The notes under the pieces were generated by a model. That model was not told where the DNA came from. It ran no database searches and saw only the letters and a program-made list of their open reading frames with translations. A stretch of DNA of 64,000 nt, taken from the NCBI GenBank assembly GCA_021791715.1, contig JAJYWB010000006.1, forward strand, positions 1-64,000. The letters run 5' to 3'. How positions within the stretch are numbered: position 1 is the stretch's first letter; each line of letters starts with the position of its first letter. The DNA is from Planctomycetota bacterium. GTDB lineage: Bacteria > Planctomycetota > Planctomycetia > Isosphaerales > Isosphaeraceae. A program made the translations under genes and the position numbers. Shown piece after piece: positions 46,743-53,878 of the stretch.

Positions 46743-46789
46743 CGCGATCCGACGAAGATCGATCTTTTATTGGAAATCGAGGCGGCGCC

Positions 46790-48250
46790 ATGAATCCTTT
46801 CGAGGAATACGTTCGGTACGAGACGCGTCGGCAGTTTTTCGGCAGGACGGCGGGGGTCGCGGGAACCGCGGCGCTCGCGACGTTGTTCGGTCGCGATTTT
46901 CTCGGCGGAAAACCTTCGAGGGCCGAGACGATCCCCGCTCCGGCGCTTCATTTTCCGCCGAAGGCGAAGCATGTTATTTATCTGCATATGGTGGGCGGAC
47001 CGCCGCAGATGGACCTGTACGATTACAAGCCGAAGATGAACGATTGGTATGATAAAGATCTTCCCGATTCGGTCCGCCAGGGTCAACGGCTGACGACGAT
47101 GACTTCGGGTCAAAAGCGTTTTCCGATCGCGCCTTCAAAATATAAGTTCGCTCAACACGGCAAAAGCGGCATGTGGGTGAGCGAGCTTCTTCCTTACACC
47201 GCGAAGATGGTCGACGACCTTTGCTTCGTGCGCAGCCTGCAAACCGAGGCGATCAATCACGAGCCCGCGATCACCTACATGCAAACGGGTAATCAAGTGA
47301 CGGGACGTCCCTGTTTGGGCGCTTGGGTTTCTTACGGTTTGGGTTCGATCAACGACAACTTGCCGACGTTCGTCGTTCTCGTCGCCAAGCCGTCGAACAC
47401 CGAGCAGATTCAGGCGATCTCGGCGCGGCTTTGGTCGGCGGGTTATCTTCCCGGAACGCACGCGGGGGTGTCGTTCCGATCGGGGGGCGACCCGATTCTT
47501 TATATCAACAATCCCTCTGGAGTTTCGACCGACGTTCGGCGGAACACGCTCGACGGGCTAAGGGCGCTCAACGAGATCAATTACAAGTCGGTCGGCGATC
47601 CCGAAACGCACACGCGGATTCAGCAATACGAACTCGCGTTTCGGATGCAGGCGAGCGTTCCCGAGCTGACGAACGTCGCGGGCGAGCCCGAATCGACTTA
47701 CAAGCTTTACGGCGACGAGGCGCGCAAGCCGGGGACGTTCGCGCACTCGGTTCTGCTCGCTCGCAGGCTCGTCGAGCGCGGAGTTCGATTCATTCAGATT
47801 TATCACAACAACTGGGATACGCATTCGAACGTCGCGGGTAGGCTTCCCAGCCAGTGCAAAGACGTTGATCAACCGTGTTATGGATTGATCCAGGATCTGA
47901 AAAGCCGGGGGCTTTACGACGAAACGCTGGTGATTTGGGGGGGCGAGTTCGGCAGGACGATTTATTCGCAGGGGGGGCTTTCGCACGAGAATTACGGCCG
48001 CGATCACCATCCCCGATGTTACACGGTTTGGCTCGCGGGAGGGGGATCGAAAGCGGGTCATATTCACGGAGAAACGTGCGATTTCTCGTACAATGTTGTG
48101 AAGGATCCCGTACATATTCATAACTTTCACGCCACGCTGTTGCGGCTGCTCGGCTTCGACAACGAACGGTTCACTTACCGTTATCAGGGGCTCGATCAAA
48201 AACTGACGGGGGTGGAACCCGCCAAGGTGATCCAAGAGATGATGGCGTGA
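46790..48250 (+). CDS. DUF1501 protein, Tat-exported, sulfatase-like fold (486 aa)
   Basis: Partner of the preceding PSCyt1 protein. The ATG at 46790 follows GAGG. The longer frame from 46739 overlaps the stop of the previous gene but adds unlikely residues. The leader ETRRQFFGRTAGVAGTAALA carries a twin-arginine motif, so export is by Tat. Family blocks: HVIYLHMVGGPPQMDLYDYK, GKSGMWVSELLPYTAKMVDD, FIQIYHNNWDTH and VIWGGEFGRT, then GRDHHPRCYTVWLAGGG. The reaction is unproven. Confidence 0.93.
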   Translation: MNPFEEYVRYETRRQFFGRTAGVAGTAALATLFGRDFLGGKPSRAETIPAPALHFPPKAKHVIYLHMVGGPPQMDLYDYKPKMNDWYDKDLPDSVRQGQRLTTMTSGQKRFPIAPSKYKFAQHGKSGMWVSELLPYTAKMVDDLCFVRSLQTEAINHEPAITYMQTGNQVTGRPCLGAWVSYGLGSINDNLPTFVVLVAKPSNTEQIQAISARLWSAGYLPGTHAGVSFRSGGDPILYINNPSGVSTDVRRNTLDGLRALNEINYKSVGDPETHTRIQQYELAFRMQASVPELTNVAGEPESTYKLYGDEARKPGTFAHSVLLARRLVERGVRFIQIYHNNWDTHSNVAGRLPSQCKDVDQPCYGLIQDLKSRGLYDETLVIWGGEFGRTIYSQGGLSHENYGRDHHPRCYTVWLAGGGSKAGHIHGETCDFSYNVVKDPVHIHNFHATLLRLLGFDNERFTYRYQGLDQKLTGVEPAKVIQEMMA

Positions 48251-48291
48251 TTATTTGTTTAGTGAAAGGATCGTCGCGGACTCGAATGTGA

Positions 48292-48597
48292 TTTTTCGGA
48301 TTCGATCGCCGCGGCGATCTCGACGCGGTTATTGATCGGGAGGAACGTCTCGACGAGATCCTGGCTGAGGCGGCCGATTCGCCCGACCGCACTCCGGTAA
48401 GAGCTTCTTTTGAAGAGACGCGAGAACATCTCGTCGACGCGATCGATGCTTGGGAGACGTCTCGATTTCGGAACGGTGAAGATCGGCGGGACGTCGACGT
48501 GCGCGGTTCGGCGATCTCAAAGGCGCCAAGGGGAGCCGACCTCAATCCCGACTCAAGAGATGAACGTATAAGAAAACTGAAGGTTTGGAGCTGTTGA
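48292..48597 (+). pseudogene. Possible gene remnant, open frame without a start codon
   Basis: After TGA at 48289-48291 a frame of 101 codons reads as an acidic, helical peptide (RRGDLDAVIDREERLDEILA, then SFEETREHLVDAIDAW) ending in KLKVWSC. No ATG or GTG sits near its beginning. It may be the tail of a gene cut off upstream; no family is recognised. It could also be chance in GC-rich DNA. Confidence 0.25.
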
Positions 48598-49115
48598 GGT
48601 CCGTTTCCTGGGGTAACCATAAATGAATGCAATGCGGCGATCTTCGCCGGAAGAATCTCAATACCCCTCGCGCGAGTTATCGATCCTGGCCTGCTCAGCC
48701 CATTTCGCCGATAATTCGGAGTCGACGGGGACGAATGACTCTAACTATAGTTCTCTTTGATGTCAATCGAACTAGTCATGAACTCTTCTGATTTGAATAA
48801 CTAAAACAAATAGGAATCCGACAATAGTATTATCGAGCTTAAAGAAGCTTTTAGTTATTAACACATACATACAGTTTGTTTTTGCGGCCGAGGGCTCGTA
48901 TATGAAATAAGAGGACCGAGCACTTGGTTAGTAGATTTAGTTGATTGAGTAACCCTTTATACAATTAGAAACATTTTCGTTTCGCATAGGAATCGTCTCG
49001 GGGCCAAAGAGTTACAATCCACCAATGCGATGATCCATGGTGATCACCATGATCCAATCGACGAATATGCGCATCTTGGTAAGGATATGTCAAGAATGCG
49101 TCAAATCAAAAAAAA
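48598..49115. other. AT-rich intergenic region
   Basis: About 48750-48990 is clearly richer in A and T than the rest of the window and has no gene. A 16-bp perfect palindrome CATGGTGATCACCATG lies at 49036-49051. A run of eight A at about 49108-49115 (T on the minus strand) follows the tRNA-Val gene and may end its transcript. Confidence 0.5.
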
Positions 49116-49189
49116 TGGGCGATACAGGACTTGAACCTGTGACCCCCAGCGTGTCGAGCTGGTGCTCTAGCCAACTGAGCTAATCGCCC
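49116..49189 (-). tRNA. tRNA-Val (GAC) with C33
   Basis: A 74-nt cloverleaf. The acceptor GGGCGAT pairs with ATCGCCC, the D-arm is GCTC/GAGC, the anticodon stem CCAGC/GCTGG encloses the loop TCGACAC with anticodon GAC, the T-arm is ACAGG-TTCAAGT-CCTGT, and the discriminator is A with no encoded CCA. Position 33, almost always U, is C here. A T-run follows the 3' end. Confidence 0.93.
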
Positions 49190-49873
49190 CTCGTTCTGAG
49201 ATTTGAATCATAACCGATCGACGCCGCGTTTCAAGTCGATTCTCGAAAAACCTCGACCTTTCGCGAGCCGACCCGCGATTCCAGGCCGTTTTCTAGCGTA
49301 AATCAACACGAAACGGCTCGAAAGATCGCGGCAACGCGGAAGCTCAACCCATGAGAACGAACCTGGTTCGAGGCGTCTTCTCAACGCTCTTCCAACAACG
49401 ACACCGATCGATCGACGCGGGTTCGTATAGGTTCGGTCCTCAAAATCCGCTCCCTCGGTCGTGAAATCGAAGCGGATTCCGCGGCCGACTCGTCGTCGAA
49501 AAGTTTTAAACGGTCGACCGTGCGCAAAGCGAGGGTCGATTGAGCGAGAAGCGCGACCTCCGACGATCGGCAAACTCATATAAACATACATAATAAATAT
49601 TTCGGTCTCGATTTATTGATTGATCGCCCTTCTCGCGATAAGAACGACGGGCGGGGAGAGGACGAAATAGCGCGATACCTCGGGAACCCAAAGCAACGCG
49701 ACGGTGTAGCCGATCGCCGAAACCGAAGACCGAGCGGATCAACGTCGCCGGAAATAAAATCGCCGGGATCGTGATCGTCATAAAATCCACGATCAAAGAT
49801 CCTGGCGATTGTTAATAGGTTAACGCGGGTCGTCGGGTTTTGGTTCGGCTTCGGGGCCGGCCTTGGCGGATCG
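49190..49873. other. Intergenic region, about 680 bp
   Basis: No intact gene. Around 49640-49796 on the minus strand two hydrophobic stretches lie in different frames (FMTITIPAILFPAT and SAIGYTVALLWVPEVSRYFV), which could be a frameshifted small membrane-protein gene. The evidence is thin. Confidence 0.4.
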
Positions 49874-51154
49874 TCATTCGTGCCGGAGGGCCTCGATCGG
49901 GTCCATATTGGCGGCGCGGTTGGCGGGATAAAGGCCGAAGATGATGCCGACGGCGACCGAGATGCCGAACGCGAGGATGATCGAATTCCAGGTGACCTGC
50001 GCCTTGGTTTCGGCGACGAACTGAGCGATCGCGTAGGGGATGATCACGCCGATCGCGACCCCCAGGAGCCCTCCGACGCCCGAGAGGACGACGGTTTCGA
50101 TGAGGAATTGCTGGGTGATATCGCCCCGTTTGGCGCCGAGGGCGCGACGGATGCCGATTTCTCGCGTCCGTTCGGTGACGGTCGCGAGCATGATGTTCAT
50201 GATGCCGATGCCGCCGACCAGAAGTGAAATCGAAGCGATCGTTCCCAGAATGATCGCGTATTGGCGGGCGGTGCGTTCGGCCTCCATGATCAGATCGTAA
50301 GGAACCGTCATATCAATATCAACTTTGGGATGGAACGGTTCGACCGCGCCTTTGATGATCGGCACGGTTTGGGAGACGACGTCGGTGCTCGTCAATTGGA
50401 TCGTGATCTGGGAGAGTTGGGTTTCCTCGGCCTCCATCGATCCCGAGCGAAAATTCATGATCCGTTCGCCGAAGCGGACGCGGCATGAACTTAATGGAAT
50501 GTAAACATCTTTATTATAATCTTGCGCGGCGAGGCTGCCGCCGATTCCCGCGGTGCTCGCGCGTTCTTTGGTGACGCCGATCACGGTGTAATAATCGGAC
50601 CCGAGTTTGACGGCTTGACCGAGCGGATCCTCGTAGGGGAAAAGTTTTTTGGCGGTATCGCTGCCGAGGACGGCGTATGTTTTATAATCGTCGTCGTCGT
50701 GCTGTGAGAGGAACCGGCCGCGTTCGATTTCGAGATGGTTGAATTCGGCGTAATCCTTGGTGGTGCCGACGATCCGTCCGTCGAGCGCGTGTTCGTCGTG
50801 GCGGATTTGCTTGCGGATTTCACGAATCGGCAGGATTTTTTTGATGTTGGGGACGGTCGCGAGGATTCGGTCGAAATCTTCATATTTGAGACCGTAGTTG
50901 AGGATTCGCGCCGGGCGTCCGCCGGTGGAGAGTTGCGCCTCGTCGCTCGGTTTGACCGATCGATAGATGACGTTGGTGGCGCCGAGCATCTGGAATCGCG
51001 CCTGCGCCTCGCGACGCGATCCTTCGGCGATCGCCAGCATCGCGATGACCGCCGCGACGCCGAAAACGATCCCCAATACCGTGAGGCCCGAGCGCAGTTT
51101 GTGCAGCATCAGGCTTTTCATGCCGAGCTTGACGCTGCGAAGGATGCGTCCCAT
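49874..51154 (-). CDS. MacB-type ABC transporter permease (426 aa)
   Basis: Fourth gene of a tripartite efflux operon. The N-terminal helix (SGLTVLGIVFGVAAVIAML) is followed by the periplasmic MacB-PCD domain (about 45-290) and then three C-terminal helices in the FtsX domain (IASISLLVGGIGIMNIMLAT, VTERTREIGIRRALGAKRGD, then AFGISVAVGIIFGLYPANRAA). The ending DPIEALRHE is the family signature. MacB-type pumps work with a separate or fused ATPase to push substrates through a TolC duct by mechanotransmission. Here the ATPase is a separate gene located 136 bp upstream. The substrate is unknown. Confidence 0.93.
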   Translation of the reverse strand: MGRILRSVKLGMKSLMLHKLRSGLTVLGIVFGVAAVIAMLAIAEGSRREAQARFQMLGATNVIYRSVKPSDEAQLSTGGRPARILNYGLKYEDFDRILATVPNIKKILPIREIRKQIRHDEHALDGRIVGTTKDYAEFNHLEIERGRFLSQHDDDDYKTYAVLGSDTAKKLFPYEDPLGQAVKLGSDYYTVIGVTKERASTAGIGGSLAAQDYNKDVYIPLSSCRVRFGERIMNFRSGSMEAEETQLSQITIQLTSTDVVSQTVPIIKGAVEPFHPKVDIDMTVPYDLIMEAERTARQYAIILGTIASISLLVGGIGIMNIMLATVTERTREIGIRRALGAKRGDITQQFLIETVVLSGVGGLLGVAIGVIIPYAIAQFVAETKAQVTWNSIILAFGISVAVGIIFGLYPANRAANMDPIEALRHE

Positions 51155-51290
51155 TGTCGCCGACTCCCGAAAATCAGATCAATAGATCAAAAATCTCGTT
51201 GTGTAAAATTATACTGGGGTGATACGATCTTGATTCCACTCGAATCGGCGCCGTGTTCCGCGAGCGCCGGGAACCGCCTTTCCCCGACGA

Positions 51291-52115
51291 TTAAGCGACG
51301 ACCTCGGCGTGATTCTCCTCGTCGAGCTCGACGAGCATCCGCGGGCTGGGGCCGTCTTCGACGATCACTCCGTCTTTCATGCGGATGATCCGCTTGGCGT
51401 ATTCGGCGATGTCGGGCTCGTGCGTCACCATGATGATCGTCTTGCCGGCGTCGTTCAGCTTGCCAAGCATGCTCATAATTTCATAACTTGTGGCCGAATC
51501 GAGATTGCCGGTCGCCTCGTCGGCGAGGATGATGTAGGGATCGTTGATGAGCGACCGCGCGATCGCGACCCGCTGTTGCTGACCGCCCGAGAGCTGGTTG
51601 GGGCGATGATCGAGCCGATCATGAAGCCCGACGAGCCTGGCCAGTTCCATCGTTCGTTCCTGGGCCTCCTCCGAGATTATGCCGTTCCCTTGATATGTTA
51701 AGGGTAATTGGATGTTCTCGGTGACGGTATATTGCTGGATCAGGTTGTACGATTGGAAGATGAAGCCGATCGACCGGCTGCGAACCTCGGACAGTTCGTC
51801 GTCGTCGAGCTGGGCGACGTCGTAACCGCCGAGGATGTATTCGCCGCTCGTCGGTCGATCGAGGCAACCCAGGAGGTTGAGCATCGTGCTTTTCCCCGAG
51901 CCCGATTGCCCCATGATCGCGACGTATTCTCCCTCGCGAAATTCGAGGGAGACGCCGCGGAGCGCGTGGACGGTGAGAACCTCTCCCCCGCCCCGTTTGC
52001 CGAAGAGCCCTCCTCCCGAGCCGTGACCCATGAAATAGGTCTTGCGCAGGTCGGTCATTCGGACGACGACGCGATCGGCCGCGCCGTCGCCTTTTCTCGA
52101 GAAAATATCGCTCAC
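51291..52115 (-). CDS. MacB/LolD-type ABC transporter ATPase (274 aa)
   Basis: Walker A GQSGSGKST at 69-77, Q-loop FIFQSYNLI, signature LSGGQQQR at 175-182, Walker B YIILADEATGNLD with Glu200, and the H-loop MVTHEPD. A Gly-rich insert (about 29-45) lies before the core, which is longer than in LolD or MacB. The ATG overlaps the stop of the adaptor gene (52112-52115), indicating coupled translation. It powers the permease encoded next. Confidence 0.95.
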   Translation of the reverse strand: MSDIFSRKGDGAADRVVVRMTDLRKTYFMGHGSGGGLFGKRGGGEVLTVHALRGVSLEFREGEYVAIMGQSGSGKSTMLNLLGCLDRPTSGEYILGGYDVAQLDDDELSEVRSRSIGFIFQSYNLIQQYTVTENIQLPLTYQGNGIISEEAQERTMELARLVGLHDRLDHRPNQLSGGQQQRVAIARSLINDPYIILADEATGNLDSATSYEIMSMLGKLNDAGKTIIMVTHEPDIAEYAKRIIRMKDGVIVEDGPSPRMLVELDEENHAEVVA

Positions 52116-53878
52116 GAGCCCTGACCTCCTCCGGGGAAGCCGCCGCCGAATCCTCCCGGATTTTGCGATTTCAATTGCTCAAAAAATTGTCGCTTTTCAT
52201 CGGGAGACATATTCTTGAGTTTCTCTCTCAGCGCGGGATCGCCGCCGAACTGTCCTTTGCCTTTGCGAGCCCCCTTGCCCGCGCCTTTGCCGCCCGCTCC
52301 CTTGCCGAAACCGCCCGCGCCTTTACCCGCGGGACCACCGGGACCGCCCCCCGCTCCCTTGCCCCAAGAACCGCCCGAGGATTTGGTCGATGGCCCGAAC
52401 GCCTCGCGTTTTTCGGCGTCGGTCATCAGCGAGCCGGGGTTGAGCGCGACGATATCGCCGTCTTTCAATCCTTCCTTGACCTCGACGAATTGATCGTTCG
52501 AGGTTCCCAGCACGACCTTGCGGAGCTCGGGACCCTTGGGAGTTTTCACATAAACGTTGCTCGATCCCTTGAACGCCAGAATCGCCTGCAGCGGAACCGC
52601 GAGGACGTCGTCTTGCTCGGAGACGAGGATATCGACCTTCGCGGTCATTCCAGGCCGAAGACCGGGAAGCGGATTGTCGATCGTCACGATCGTCGTATAT
52701 ACCTTCACGTCCGAACTCATGAAACTCGTCGGATCGGGAAGCGGCTGAACCGATTCGACCGTCCCCGTCAGCTCCTGATTCGCGAACGCGTCGACGCGGA
52801 TCTTCGCCTTCATCCCCTTGGCGATCCGATCGATCTCCGATTCATGAACTTTCGTGTTCACTTGCATATGAGAGATATCGGGAAGGCTGAAGATCTTTTG
52901 TTGCTCGCGGACGGTCGCTCCCTCCTCGATCTGGGGTTGTTGGCTCATCCCCATCCGGCCGGGGTCGTTGGCGTAGACGACGATTCCGTCGTTGGGAGCG
53001 GTCAACTTGCAGTTGGCGATCTGTCGTTCGAGCTTCTTTTGCTTGATCAGTTCGAGCTCGTAAGTCTGCTTTTTGGAAAGCTCGTCGGAAAGCGCTTTCT
53101 CGCGTTCGCTGTACAGTTCTTTGAGGTTCCGCGCCTTGGAGAACTTGAGGAAAACCTCGCGCGCCTTCACCGCTTTATCGTAGTCGATCTGCGCCGACGA
53201 CTGCGTTTGCTCCTCGGAGGAGAGCTGAGCTTTCGAAGAATAATTCTTATTAAACATATCTCGCGTCCATTTCAGTCGATCGTTGGCTCGATCGAGATTG
53301 GCGCGGGCCTTCATGACGTCGGTTTCGTACGTCATCATGTCTTGTTCAAAAAGACCTTTTTCATACTCTTGAATCGCGATTTCGGCGACCTCGCGCGAGA
53401 GGGACGCGTTTTTCAGCGCCGCCTCGGCCTGGCTCGTCGAGATGATCTGATTTTTGAGGTTGTCTTCGAGGGTCGACGAGTCGAGCGTGCAAACGATCTC
53501 TCCTTTTTTCACCCTGGTTCCCTCGGGAACGATGGTGAGGATCGTCGCCTGGCCTTCGACGCGACAGTAGACGATCTGGCTGTTCGAGCTTTCGAGGCTG
53601 CCGCGGGGCCCGACGATCACCGAGAGTTTGATCGGTTTGACGACGAACTCGGCGATCTGGCTCCGTTCCGACGCGTAAAGCGAGCGGAACGACTTGCCGA
53701 CGCCGGGGACGAGGGCGACGACGCCCCCGGCCCCGGCCGCGAGTACGGCCAGCATGATCAACAGATTGCGCGACCCCGACTTTTTACCGCGTCGCGGTCG
53801 GTTCCGCGCGGGGAGGTCTTCGGTCGATTGCGACGCGGGGGGGGCCCCCGTTCCGGGCTTTTGGAGGGAAAAGTTCAT
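52112..53878 (-). CDS. HlyD/MacA-type periplasmic adaptor (588 aa)
   Basis: Links the inner-membrane pump to the outer-membrane duct. The membrane anchor is at about 36-58 (LLIMLAVLAAGAGGVVALVP). The first half of the lipoyl domain is near 100 (VEGQATILTIVPEGTRVKKG). A long coiled-coil hairpin follows to about 295, then the beta-barrel and membrane-proximal domains (PGLRPGMTAKVDILV, VPLQAILAFKGSSNVYV). The C-terminus carries a Gly/Lys-rich low-complexity tail (GKGAGGFGKGAGGKGAGKGA) that is not part of the family. I start at Met 53878 (MNFSLQKPGT). Its first 95 bp overlap the end of the TolC gene. Confidence 0.93.
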   Translation of the reverse strand: MNFSLQKPGTGAPPASQSTEDLPARNRPRRGKKSGSRNLLIMLAVLAAGAGGVVALVPGVGKSFRSLYASERSQIAEFVVKPIKLSVIVGPRGSLESSNSQIVYCRVEGQATILTIVPEGTRVKKGEIVCTLDSSTLEDNLKNQIISTSQAEAALKNASLSREVAEIAIQEYEKGLFEQDMMTYETDVMKARANLDRANDRLKWTRDMFNKNYSSKAQLSSEEQTQSSAQIDYDKAVKAREVFLKFSKARNLKELYSEREKALSDELSKKQTYELELIKQKKLERQIANCKLTAPNDGIVVYANDPGRMGMSQQPQIEEGATVREQQKIFSLPDISHMQVNTKVHESEIDRIAKGMKAKIRVDAFANQELTGTVESVQPLPDPTSFMSSDVKVYTTIVTIDNPLPGLRPGMTAKVDILVSEQDDVLAVPLQAILAFKGSSNVYVKTPKGPELRKVVLGTSNDQFVEVKEGLKDGDIVALNPGSLMTDAEKREAFGPSTKSSGGSWGKGAGGGPGGPAGKGAGGFGKGAGGKGAGKGARKGKGQFGGDPALREKLKNMSPDEKRQFFEQLKSQNPGGFGGGFPGGGQGS

